A stretch of DNA of 64,000 nucleotides from positions 1 through 64,000 of the forward strand of contig JARCRQ010000072.1 in NCBI GenBank assembly GCA_029850585.1, read 5' to 3'. The notes beneath the pieces are model-generated. The model made no database searches, was not told the DNA's origin, and was given only the letters and a program-made list of their open reading frames with translations. This document shows positions 19,681 to 29,059 of this stretch, one piece after another (the first letter of the stretch is position 1; each line of letters starts with the position of its first letter). Position numbers and translations under genes: made by a program. This DNA is from Sideroxydans sp. (lineage in GTDB: Bacteria; Pseudomonadota; Gammaproteobacteria; Burkholderiales; Gallionellaceae).

Positions 19681-20872
19681 CACTCGTCCGTGATAATTGT
19701 TGTGCCAAGAAATTGCCAAAGTTCTTGAAATCCCCCAGCATGAACTCGCAGTTATTTGAGACTGCTTCAGTTTTATCTGCTGCCGTTTTCTTCGTAACGC
19801 TTATTCCATGTAAAGCATGGCTTGTTTGTTCGTCAGCCCGCCAGTCTCGCTCAACGGTTCCAAGGACAGCACCATCAGCAGCCAAAAGACTCAGGTTAGG
19901 ATGCATACGTGCCTTGTCCAAAGCATCTGCGTATGATGAGCGTTCGCCAAAAAGCAGACCAAAACAAATTGCAGTCGGATTGCTTCGCAACCCATGAAGA
20001 ATAACTTCATTCAAATGTTGGTCGGCAAAAGAGTACCCGGACGTCACCAGCACCGCCTGACCCCGTGCAAGAAAATCACGTAGTCGGTCGAGCATTGCCA
20101 AGTACGGCATACGACGACTCTGATCATACTTCAGGTGTGATGGATAAATCATTTGCCGATCACCTTCGGAATGATTTTCGCGACGTACAACTTCATCCTT
20201 CTGTGTACGCCACCAGTTCACAGAACCATGCACTTTCCAAACACGCGCCCATCGCGAAGGAAGAGATTCACTTTCCATCGAAGTTAGGTCGAAAAAGGCT
20301 TGCTTTGACCCAACAAAACCATCAAAGAATGGAATTTTGTGAAATTCCAATGCCTGCTCTACAAGCAAATCGTAGTTAGGGGTAAACACTTCAATCGGAT
20401 GTGCACGATGAATACCACCTATCCATGTTGCAAGCTGATGGTATGGCGTACTCAATTCAGGCAACTCGACGCCTACTACTTCAGTGGTGATTTTGCATAT
20501 TTCTGTATCGAGTGCCGCAAGCGTGCTCTTAGTGAGACCGTCAATATTGCCATCACGCACAACATCGTGAAGCGCACGAATATGGCTCAGGATGTCTTCA
20601 ATCGTCGGATTGACTGGCATCCCACCATTGAACCGTTTCAACAATGTGGCATAACTGTCCTTATATTGTTTCGACTTGCTCAGCTTTTCGTTAACTATAT
20701 TGGTGAGTCCCCGAATGTCTGGGATCAATGGCTTTGAGGCCTCTCCATCCGGAATACGGATCGAAACTGGGCAACCCGCCCCCAACAGAAATGCGATCCG
20801 CATTTTATCCGGCGCAAGCGCCTGCTGAAGAAGAGTAGATTGTCTATATGGACAGTGCGTTGAAGAATTCAT
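19652..20872 (-). CDS. SIR2-like (NAD+-binding) effector
   Basis: FLLGAGCPVSIRIP, FTPNYDLLVEQAL, KVHGSVNWW, VTSGYSFADQHLNEVI. Confidence 0.88.
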   Translation of the reverse strand: MNSSTHCPYRQSTLLQQALAPDKMRIAFLLGAGCPVSIRIPDGEASKPLIPDIRGLTNIVNEKLSKSKQYKDSYATLLKRFNGGMPVNPTIEDILSHIRALHDVVRDGNIDGLTKSTLAALDTEICKITTEVVGVELPELSTPYHQLATWIGGIHRAHPIEVFTPNYDLLVEQALEFHKIPFFDGFVGSKQAFFDLTSMESESLPSRWARVWKVHGSVNWWRTQKDEVVRRENHSEGDRQMIYPSHLKYDQSRRMPYLAMLDRLRDFLARGQAVLVTSGYSFADQHLNEVILHGLRSNPTAICFGLLFGERSSYADALDKARMHPNLSLLAADGAVLGTVERDWRADEQTSHALHGISVTKKTAADKTEAVSNNCEFMLGDFKNFGNFLAQQLSRTSDEQAGTNAT

Positions 20873-22170
20873 ATATTTTCCAATCTTGTTGTTGCGTCGC
20901 TTGCAGTCACCAGTGCATTTAATTCCAACCCCTCAATTTCCTGCAACGATTTCCCCGCAATACCCTGCAAGTCGCCATACATCCCCACTGTCGCTCCCAT
21001 CACCCGCTCAATCTGCTCTTCGCGTTTTGCCCATTGCTTCATGATTGCTTTGCGTTCTTTGTCGAGGTCTTCCTGCATGGAAGAAAAGGCTTCAACAATC
21101 GCTTCGACACGATGCTTGAAGCGCGGGCCGGTGAGGTACTGGTAAACCATTTCGGTTTTGGTTTGCTGGCCTTCGGATGACTGCCGTGACATCGCAATCT
21201 CTAGCAATGTCTGGCGCAAGATTGCCGCAACTGGCAATGCCGCACGCGGATGCGTTACCCACACACCCTCAATCAACTCGAAAGTTTCCACGCCTTTGGG
21301 TAGCACGTGGCTGACGATCACCGCAACTTCGGCCTTTGCTGTGCGCTGATCATCGCGCAGTTTTACCAACCAGGCATCGCTCCAATTTTTTGTGCGTTTG
21401 AACTCCCACAAGATAGTGCCACTGGCTTGTCCATTAGGTGCACGCACGCGATGCAAAACATCGCCGCCGAATTCGCCCTTGGGGACGGGCTCAATCGAAT
21501 CGAAGGGAAACTTGGTGCGCAGCAGGTTTTCCAGTTCCAGCTCTTGCACTTCGCCCTGCAATTGTTGTGACCCCTGCTCCGCCCTGCGCTTGAGTTCTTC
21601 GATCTGTTTCTGCATGGCGGAAATGGTTTGCTCTTTCTCCATCACCTTGAGCTTCTGTTCTTCCTCAGCTTCCTTTTTGGCGAGCGTGCGCACTTCAGTT
21701 AATCCAGTCTGCACACGCTTTTCCACGGTGAGTTCCAACTCACGCTTGGCATCATCGAGCTCACGCTGTTTCTTGATTAGACCCGCCTGCGCCTTTTGCG
21801 CTTCAGCTAATTTGGCATTGTTACTATTCAGGACTTCTTGTAACTCGGACAGCTCGCGTGCCTTGTTTTCTAATTCGGCTGCACTAGCCAGTTTGGCTTT
21901 CTTGGACTCTTCCGCTATCACACGGACGCGCTCAGCTTTCAACTGCGCCGCGACTTGATCGGCAACTTGGTCGTCGAGCTTGCGCTTATCCTCTACAAGC
22001 TGCTTTTCCTTGTCGCGCATCGCCTGTTCGCGCTTTGCGATGTCTGTGTCTTTCTGCGCGAGTTGCTCCTCAAACTGTTTGCGCGTTGCTGCAATCAGCG
22101 GTGCCGCGAGCGATTCGTTGAGTTTGATTTCAGTATGGCAATTAGGGCAAACGATTGTTGGTTCTGTCAT
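20869..22170 (-). CDS. DUF2130 domain protein
   Basis: N-terminal zinc motif CPNCHTEIKLNESL, coiled coil, C-terminal GTILWEFKRTKNWSDAWLVKLRDDQRTAKAEVAVIVSHVLP nuclease-like core. Confidence 0.85.
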   Translation of the reverse strand: MTEPTIVCPNCHTEIKLNESLAAPLIAATRKQFEEQLAQKDTDIAKREQAMRDKEKQLVEDKRKLDDQVADQVAAQLKAERVRVIAEESKKAKLASAAELENKARELSELQEVLNSNNAKLAEAQKAQAGLIKKQRELDDAKRELELTVEKRVQTGLTEVRTLAKKEAEEEQKLKVMEKEQTISAMQKQIEELKRRAEQGSQQLQGEVQELELENLLRTKFPFDSIEPVPKGEFGGDVLHRVRAPNGQASGTILWEFKRTKNWSDAWLVKLRDDQRTAKAEVAVIVSHVLPKGVETFELIEGVWVTHPRAALPVAAILRQTLLEIAMSRQSSEGQQTKTEMVYQYLTGPRFKHRVEAIVEAFSSMQEDLDKERKAIMKQWAKREEQIERVMGATVGMYGDLQGIAGKSLQEIEGLELNALVTASDATTRLENI

Positions 22171-25148
22171 GCGACCTCCCATTCACAAGCAAATAATGGC
22201 TGCACAGTCACCTGTTGCGACAACTGCACTTCCAGTTCATCAATTAACTTATCGCGGCGACGCTGAATCTCATCTTGCCGATCAAATAGCTCGCGGCGTT
22301 TGCGATCTCGATTATTTTCATGATTTCTCTGCTCTTTTTGCATCGCAAGTTTTTCGGCCAAAGTTGCCGCACCTTTGCTCTTGGTGCGCGCTTCCTTAAT
22401 CAGCTTATCGAGTTCTTTAATCTCGCGCTCCAGACCGACTTTAAGATCATCCGCCCATGAATCCAGCTTCTCGGTTTCTTGTGCAAAGAAACTCAAGTTG
22501 CGTGTTTCAAGTTCACTCAAGATGTGCACTCTTTGTTTACTTATCACCGCCTCCAGTGCGGCAGGTACAGTTACATTCGCAGCGGAAAAATCGAGCATAT
22601 TCTGTTCAGCAACCGGCTGAATATCCGGTAAAGCTGACTGCTCTGGCAGGCTATGTAGGCGCGGCAGCGCAATGGCATGAGCGGGCATATTGAGTAGTTT
22701 TTCAACGATGCCTTGGTCATAAGTCACGTCACTGGAGTCTACCGCCCCCATGAGTATATGTTCTTCAGTTGCACCTAATGCCTGCACTCTTAGCTTTTGT
22801 ACGAACAGCGTTCCTGATTGCCCCCTTAGCTCTTCTACTACAGACACCTTTGCCCCATAGACATCGTAATCAAAGACTAACTTGCTAGGCTGCAATGGCT
22901 GATGTTGAGCGTGCTCGACAAGCGATTGCGCCAGCGGATGCGCCAACCGGTAGATGTGCGCCTCTTGGCTGCGGCGTGGCAATTCATATCGGCCAAGTGG
23001 AATGGCAGGCGAAAAGTCTGCCTTTAGACCATCTGGCAGGGTGAGGAGTTTGAATGCGGTATCGTCTTCATCAAACTCAGCATGACCATTCAGTGCAGCT
23101 CGCGTGAATCTCATCAACAAGCGTTCTAACCTGCCTAGGGAGGCACGGGCAGTTTGATCGCGTAGACGCAGCCTTTCTTGCACGTCCTCATCAAAGTTTT
23201 CAAGGAGCGACTTACGAGCATTGATCATTGCATCACTAATCTCACCCGCCAGATCAAGCTGGAGTTGCTGGAAGGCGGTGTGTATCGCATCGGGATGACG
23301 GCAGGTTTGGTATATCTCGGCGATGCGACGCTCAAAGTCCACACCGGACTCGACTGCCCCCAGCACTTCATCGCTTGCGCCGAATACACCATCGAACAGC
23401 TGGAACTTCTGCGCCAACAATTCGTACACACGCTTATCAGCTTCATTCTCTCGGTTCAGGAAATTGACTACAACGACATCGTGTTTCTGCCCATAACGAT
23501 GGCATCGACCGATACGCTGTTCGATGCGCTGTGGATTCCACGGCAAGTCATAGTTAATGACCATCGAACAGAACTGAAGGTTGATTCCCTCGGCTCCCGC
23601 CTCGGTGGCAATCATCAGAGAACCTTCTTCACGGAAGTAATCTACTAATGCCGCTCGTGTATCTGCCGTCCTTGATCCGGTTACGCGGTCTGTGCCCGCA
23701 TGCCGCTTGATCCATTCGCTATAGATACGGCGTGATTTTTCATCATTGTTCGTACCATTGAAGAGAACAACTCCGGACGTTCCTTCTCCAAACTCAGGTG
23801 TACTGGCTAGCAGGTTAAGCAGATAGTCTTGGGTGCGCCTTGATTCGGTAAAGATGATGGCCTTCTTGGCAGCACCCAATTCTTCCAATTTTTTGAAGGC
23901 GACCTTTAAAGCTTGGAGCAACGCCATACCCTTGGCATTTTCCGTGATCGATACAGCCAGACTACGGAAAGATTCCAACTCAGCGATTTCAGCCTTGATG
24001 GAGGCAATCTCGCTTTCTGTTTTAGCCTTGCCGTTAATCTGGTCTAAATCTTCGATCTCTTCTGTCATCTCATCGAGGGATTCGAAGTCTTGATCTAGCT
24101 CTACGGCTAAATCTACGCTGGCCGCCTTCTCATCCAATGCAAGCTGGAGCCGCTTGATCAGTGTTTCCAGCGCACCGGCTATCGCAAATGTTGATGATGC
24201 CAAGAGCTTACGAAGCACCAAGGTGATGAGTTGACGCTGGCTATTAGGTAATGCGAATAGAGAGTCGCGTTGCAGATATTCAGAGACTAGGTTGTAAAGC
24301 CTGGTCTCGTCTGCACCCGCCATAAACTCTTCCAGCATAGGGATGCGGCGTGTGTACTTAACATAGGCTTCAACCTGTCTGCGCAGCGTGCGCTTACAGA
24401 TGGGCTGTATGCGGCTCTTTAACTCATCAAAGCTAGCAGCATCTTTAAGCTGGCCGAATTGGGTCTTGAAACTATCCAAATCACCGAAGACGCGGTCATC
24501 CACGATACTAACCAAACCATACAACTCCAACAGGGAGTTCTGTAATGGCGTGGCCGTGAGTAATATCTTCTGAAAATTTGATAATGCATCCCGCAGAATA
24601 TTGGCGGTCTTATTGTCGGGTTTGTAAACATTACGCAGGCGGTGGGCCTCGTCGATCACCACTAAATCCCAGGGAACGGCTTGGAGCTCCTTGGCTTTTC
24701 CTGCGGCAAACTGATAGGAACAGATGAGAACAGTCTTGGCCTCGAATGGGTTGTCGTTCCCATCCTTGATAGCCTGCTTGTAGGATTTAGCTTCGATAAT
24801 GGCCGCAGTGATGCCAAACTTGTCAGCTAGCTCTTGATGCCATTGTTTGCGCAGATTGGCAGGGGCAATGACCAGAATTCGGCGCTTACGCTCGGCCCAA
24901 CGCTGAGCGATCAACAACCCCGCCTCGATGGTTTTACCCAGCCCCACTTCGTCAGCCAGGATAACGCCCTTGGAGAGCGGATTGCTGGTTGCGAACAATG
25001 CGGCATCGATCTGGTGTGGATTCAGGTCGACCTGCGCATCCAGCAACGCACCTGCCATGCTCTCCATCGAGTCCGAAGCTGCGCGCAGGGTTAATTGGTG
25101 CGCGAAATAGCTTAGCTGATGAGGACTATAGAGCAACGAACTGGTCAT
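22167..25148 (-). CDS. SNF2/RapA-like helicase
   Basis: ILADEVGLGKTIEAGLLIAQRW, LVVIDEAHRLRN, LLTATPLQNSLLELYGL, NYDLPWNPQRIEQRIGRCHRYGQ. Confidence 0.93.
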   Translation of the reverse strand: MTSSLLYSPHQLSYFAHQLTLRAASDSMESMAGALLDAQVDLNPHQIDAALFATSNPLSKGVILADEVGLGKTIEAGLLIAQRWAERKRRILVIAPANLRKQWHQELADKFGITAAIIEAKSYKQAIKDGNDNPFEAKTVLICSYQFAAGKAKELQAVPWDLVVIDEAHRLRNVYKPDNKTANILRDALSNFQKILLTATPLQNSLLELYGLVSIVDDRVFGDLDSFKTQFGQLKDAASFDELKSRIQPICKRTLRRQVEAYVKYTRRIPMLEEFMAGADETRLYNLVSEYLQRDSLFALPNSQRQLITLVLRKLLASSTFAIAGALETLIKRLQLALDEKAASVDLAVELDQDFESLDEMTEEIEDLDQINGKAKTESEIASIKAEIAELESFRSLAVSITENAKGMALLQALKVAFKKLEELGAAKKAIIFTESRRTQDYLLNLLASTPEFGEGTSGVVLFNGTNNDEKSRRIYSEWIKRHAGTDRVTGSRTADTRAALVDYFREEGSLMIATEAGAEGINLQFCSMVINYDLPWNPQRIEQRIGRCHRYGQKHDVVVVNFLNRENEADKRVYELLAQKFQLFDGVFGASDEVLGAVESGVDFERRIAEIYQTCRHPDAIHTAFQQLQLDLAGEISDAMINARKSLLENFDEDVQERLRLRDQTARASLGRLERLLMRFTRAALNGHAEFDEDDTAFKLLTLPDGLKADFSPAIPLGRYELPRRSQEAHIYRLAHPLAQSLVEHAQHQPLQPSKLVFDYDVYGAKVSVVEELRGQSGTLFVQKLRVQALGATEEHILMGAVDSSDVTYDQGIVEKLLNMPAHAIALPRLHSLPEQSALPDIQPVAEQNMLDFSAANVTVPAALEAVISKQRVHILSELETRNLSFFAQETEKLDSWADDLKVGLEREIKELDKLIKEARTKSKGAATLAEKLAMQKEQRNHENNRDRKRRELFDRQDEIQRRRDKLIDELEVQLSQQVTVQPLFACEWEVA

Positions 25149-25320
25149 TAATTTTCCGCTTCAATGTGCTGGATACAAAGGGCGGAGTGTCGCATCGAAG
25201 CCCCGCCCTGTCTATGTTGCAGAAGGTCTATATATTTTCCGTACAACCCAATACTTTGTGACCAGCTCTGCCGACACTCTCTAGCCAACCACCTCACTTC
25301 AATTTCAGAAATGGTCTGCA

Positions 25321-25740
25321 TCACTTATCGGGATTTTGGCTGTATCCCATTTTGGCTCCTAAAGCAGCACAGATGATTACCCCAACTGGCCCACCTACTA
25401 AACCGAGCACAGCGCCCAATGCCCCACCAGCAAACGCATTTTGCGACTTTGCACTCTTACGCTTCTCTACAGAAAGGGGTGCCTTGGTCTTGCCGTTTTT
25501 GGCGCGAACCGAAACAGTGCTTGCGTCCCTCTTCGAACGATTACAGGAAATACATGCCGGATAGAGGTTGTTTAAGTGATGCGTCCCTCCGTGTACTTGT
25601 GGATATGAATGTTCAACCTCCCATGGGGCTCTCGCACTGAAAACGCCATAATTTTTGAACGCCAATTTCTTATGGCATATATGGCAACGCCCACTGGTTC
25701 GGGAAAATATTTTTGTTAGCTGGTCTGAGGTAAATGCCAT
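25321..25740 (-). CDS. HNH endonuclease with glycine-zipper tail
   Basis: CHICHKKL...WEVEHSYPQVHGGTHHLNNLYPACISCNRSKRD; tail FAGGALGAVLGLVGGPVGVIICAALGAKMGYS. Confidence 0.82.
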   Translation of the reverse strand: MAFTSDQLTKIFSRTSGRCHICHKKLAFKNYGVFSARAPWEVEHSYPQVHGGTHHLNNLYPACISCNRSKRDASTVSVRAKNGKTKAPLSVEKRKSAKSQNAFAGGALGAVLGLVGGPVGVIICAALGAKMGYSQNPDK

Positions 25741-25852
25741 ATTGGCCTCCAATTCAATAGTTGATACTCACCACTTCCGACAAGAAATAGTTGAGCCATA
25801 TTGAGCATCCTGCCAGACTCCAAGCTCAGGGGATGAGCTTGGAGAAAAAATC

Positions 25853-26830
25853 ATGAGCGTAAATGAGCGCATATACAAAATCGATCAAATATTGACCGAA
25901 CGCAGGTTTGCCACTATTCCTCTGCTTTTGGAAAGGCTGGAGATTTCCCTTGCCACACTGAAGCGAGACCTCGCACTTATGCGGGATAGGATGAAGGCTC
26001 CCATCATTTTTGATAAAGAGCTAGGTGGCTATCGGTACGACAAAGTGCAGGACGATCATTCAGCAAAGTATGAGCTTCCCGGGCTTTGGTTCTCATCTGA
26101 AGAGATTCACGCGCTCCTCACAATGCATCACATACTCTCTAATCTTGATACGGGTGGATTGTTGGGTGGACATATCAAGCCGCTCTTGTCTCGACTGACT
26201 GCTCTACTCAGCACTGCTGATGATCCAATAGAAGAAATACAGAAGCGAGTCCGAATAGAGATGATGAATGTGCGCCATGTGCCGTTAGCGCACTTCCAAG
26301 CGGTAGGCTCGGCACTACTAAGGCGTAAACGGCTATCTATTGACTACTATGCGCGCGGTACAAATCAAGACAGTCAAAGAGAAATATCACCTCAACGACT
26401 CATCAATTACCGTGGGAATTGGTATCTAGATGCTTGGTGCCACCTTCGTAACGGTCTGCGCAGCTTTTCTATTGATTCATTCCGTCGGGTCGAGATACTG
26501 GAGAAAAGTACAAAAGATGTCTCCGACAAGCAACTCAATGAGGTGTTGGGTTCTGGTTATGGAATTTTCTCCGGCAAGAAGGTGCAGTGGGCCACCCTAC
26601 TCTTCTCACCCGAGACTGCACGATGGGTTGCAAACGAATATTGGCATCCGAAGCAAAAAGGTCACCTGTTAAGTAATGGGAGCTATGAACTCCAAATTCC
26701 TTATAGCAAGGACACTGAGCTCTTGATGGATATCCTAAAATATGGAGCTGGCGTCAAAGTGATTGCCCCTGAGAGCCTAGTCAAAAGAGTATCTGACGAG
26801 ATAGAGTCAATGAAACTGGCCTATCAATAA
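25853..26830 (+). CDS. WYL domain transcriptional regulator (HTH-WYL)
   Basis: N-terminal HTH MSVNERIYKIDQILTERRFATIPLLLERLEISLATLKRDL; WYL core LLRRKRLSIDYYARG...ISPQRLINYRGNWYLDAWCHLRNGLRSFSIDSFRRVEIL. Confidence 0.9.
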   Translation: MSVNERIYKIDQILTERRFATIPLLLERLEISLATLKRDLALMRDRMKAPIIFDKELGGYRYDKVQDDHSAKYELPGLWFSSEEIHALLTMHHILSNLDTGGLLGGHIKPLLSRLTALLSTADDPIEEIQKRVRIEMMNVRHVPLAHFQAVGSALLRRKRLSIDYYARGTNQDSQREISPQRLINYRGNWYLDAWCHLRNGLRSFSIDSFRRVEILEKSTKDVSDKQLNEVLGSGYGIFSGKKVQWATLLFSPETARWVANEYWHPKQKGHLLSNGSYELQIPYSKDTELLMDILKYGAGVKVIAPESLVKRVSDEIESMKLAYQ

Positions 26831-26886
26831 TTGCAGCAGAGTCACACCGCTTGGTCAGGGCAAAGAGCTCATATTTTAGAGGGCAT

Positions 26887-27174
26887 TTACTCTTCTTTTG
26901 GAATAACCCTCTCACGCAATTCCTTACCCGCTTTGAAGTGCGGCACATACTTCGCAGGGACTTTCACCTGGTCGCCGTTCTTTGGATTCCGTCCTAGGCG
27001 AGGTGGACGGTAGTTAATCCCAAAACTACCAAAGCCGCGAACCTCAATACGCCCACCGCATGCCAGCGCGCCAGACATAGCATCTAGTATGGTTTTAACG
27101 GCAAGCTCTGCGTCCTTGGCAAGCAGTTGAGGGTGTAGCTCGGCTAGGTGAACTATGAGGTCAGATCGGTTCAT
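26887..27174 (-). CDS. HU/IHF family DNA-binding protein (IHF beta-like)
   Basis: [88 protein letters not shown]. Confidence 0.93.
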   Translation of the reverse strand: MNRSDLIVHLAELHPQLLAKDAELAVKTILDAMSGALACGGRIEVRGFGSFGINYRPPRLGRNPKNGDQVKVPAKYVPHFKAGKELRERVIPKEE

Positions 27175-27300
27175 ACTGGGATTGATTTATTGGTCAACAG
27201 AATGCTGGGTAAAGGGCTGACGCTGGATTCTACCCTGCCTCGCCAGTACGTCACATCAATTGCTTGCGCGTTCAGCATGTTGAGAGTAGATTTCGCCCTG

Positions 27301-27364
27301 AGCCGATGACGCTTTGCAAGACCCTGGGTAATTACAGCCCAGACGTTGCAAGGAATTGTCGGCT
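27301..27364. repeat. 64-bp hairpin repeat, copy 1
   Basis: agccgatgacgctttgcaagaccctgggtaattacagcccagacgttgcaaggaattgtcggct. Confidence 0.85.
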
Positions 27365-27850
27365 TTTTGCATTTTGGTTATCACCGTAGTATTGAATGTT
27401 GACCTATAACGATGAGTTGGCCAAATCCGGTGGTAATTTATCATTGGATGAATACAAGCGTTTGTACCAGGAACAATGCCGTCACGATTTCACAGCCGGG
27501 ATTGTTTCTAAGGAATCACCGATTAAACATGTTTTTTCGTCCAGATAGTTCCCAAGCAATATCACCATAGTTTTTGCATCCACAACATGATTACGCTTTA
27601 AGGCAACAACCATATCTTCAACTTCATCCGTTAAACATCATCACCCGACAAACGCGTGACCGTTTCAGCCCATTCGTCAGCATAGGTTTTGACATAAGTC
27701 ACACTGCAAGTCCCGCGATATATTCCTTTAGCCCAGAGGCAGGGATGTCGGTAATTTCTGCAAATGAAACTGGTTGATTTTTCATAGTGTCGCTAAAAAA
27801 TAAGTGCACCGAATTGCATGGCAAGCAAGTTAAGCGTACATTTCGACCTG

Positions 27851-27914
27851 AGCCGATGACGCTTTGCAAGACCCCGGGTAATTGTAGCCCGGACGTTGCA
27901 AAGAGTTGTCGGCT
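27851..27914. repeat. 64-bp hairpin repeat, copy 2
   Basis: agccgatgacgctttgcaagaccccgggtaattgtagcccggacgttgcaaagagttgtcggct. Confidence 0.85.
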
Positions 27915-27956
27915 TTGTTTATTCCCGCTTTCCAATCGACACCATTCCGCAACACA

Positions 27957-28172
27957 TCAAGTTGCCTTGGATATTACAAAAAGTGATTCAGCTTGAAGTA
28001 GTGCAACAATAGCCTGTTCCTGTCCCAACGTAGGATAGGAGTCCAAAATTTCATCCAGCCATAATCCATCAGCCAGGTTTTCAAATAAAGCTGCGACAGG
28101 TACGCGGGTTCCCGAAAACTCAGGGCTCCCTCCAAGTATTTCCGCATCCATCGTTATCAGCTGCCCAGCCAT
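27957..28172 (-). CDS. DUF433 family antitoxin-like protein
   Basis: GGSPEFSGTRVPVAALFENLADGLWLDEILDSYPTLGQEQAIVALLQAE matches the DUF433 pattern. Confidence 0.85.
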   Translation of the reverse strand: MAGQLITMDAEILGGSPEFSGTRVPVAALFENLADGLWLDEILDSYPTLGQEQAIVALLQAESLFVISKAT

Positions 28173-28240
28173 ATTGCCCTCTCCGTGTTATATTTACAGC
28201 AACTTGCACGGCCAGTTGGATGTGTGTATCTTCATGCCTA

Positions 28241-28304
28241 AGCCGATAACGCTTTGCAAGACCCTGGGCAATTGGAGCCCAGACGTTGCAAAGAATTGTC
28301 GGCT
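28241..28304. repeat. 64-bp hairpin repeat, copy 3
   Basis: agccgataacgctttgcaagaccctgggcaattggagcccagacgttgcaaagaattgtcggct. Confidence 0.85.
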
Positions 28305-28308
28305 TTAT

Positions 28309-29019
28309 TTATTCCAGTCTTCCAATCGACACCATTCCACCATACATATCTGACACACCGCGCAAGCCTACGCCATGTGCACTGAAGCCTAAAGACTCCT
28401 CATAAGCTGCATAGTTGAGACGATCATGGTGGTGGCCGTGAAAAGCGAACTTAACCCTCATGCTCTGTGCCAACACATCGATCCCTTTAAACCCGTTGGG
28501 ATGACAGGATGGAGCCTCGTGCGTCACTAAAATATCTGCTTGCTGTCCGAACAACCGCATCCAGTCATCCCAGAAAATAGTGCTTTTGTGCAAGAGTGCA
28601 TCGCCCACCAAAGGTGGTGCCATGCCCTGACCTACATCCATCGTTTTTTGGATATAAGTTTTGTAATCCGGGTACAACGGTTCGATTTCGGCACTTGCCT
28701 GTGGATACCAGATTGATTCCCTAAAAATCCCACCCAATCCGGCCACGCGCAACCCATCAATTTCGACAACACGGCCATGCAGATTCTTGTCCGCTAAGGC
28801 AGATTCAAAAAGGTTGTCATAATCGGTTTTACTGTCTGTGTCGTGGTTGCCATGAATGAAATAGACTTCAGTCAGCCTCATCACCTCCACGAACTCTTGT
28901 TCAAGTGGATGTTGCGCTTGCAGATCCCCCAAGAAAATAATGGCAGCAGGCTGTTCTGCCTGTACCATCGGCAATACGTGACTAAAGTCGCTGTGAACAT
29001 CTCCAAACATGAGGATCAT
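28309..29019 (-). CDS. metallophosphoesterase 1
   Basis: MFGDVHSDF, FLGDLQAQ, IHGNHDTD, VTHEAPSC, FHGHHHDRL. Confidence 0.88.
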   Translation of the reverse strand: MILMFGDVHSDFSHVLPMVQAEQPAAIIFLGDLQAQHPLEQEFVEVMRLTEVYFIHGNHDTDSKTDYDNLFESALADKNLHGRVVEIDGLRVAGLGGIFRESIWYPQASAEIEPLYPDYKTYIQKTMDVGQGMAPPLVGDALLHKSTIFWDDWMRLFGQQADILVTHEAPSCHPNGFKGIDVLAQSMRVKFAFHGHHHDRLNYAAYEESLGFSAHGVGLRGVSDMYGGMVSIGRLE

Positions 29020-29059
29020 CGGACAGACTCAGACTCATGAGTAAGGTGTAGTGATGGAT

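Noticed and set aside
21392-21958. 188-aa plus-strand ORF rich in Ser/Arg/Cys
   Set aside because: Antisense to the DUF2130 coiled coil; typical spurious mirror ORF.
27396-27548. 50-aa plus-strand ORF (MLTYNDELAKSGGNLSLDEYKRLYQEQC...)
   Set aside because: Looks protein-like, but too short and unsupported to call; possibly a gene fragment in a decayed region.
27301-28304. Integron attC array interpretation of the three hairpin repeats
   Set aside because: No RYYYAAC/GTTRRRY core pair and no IntI-type integrase visible; the fold resembles attC only loosely.
27301-28304. CRISPR array
   Set aside because: Only three copies, spaced hundreds of bp apart, with genes between and no cas genes.
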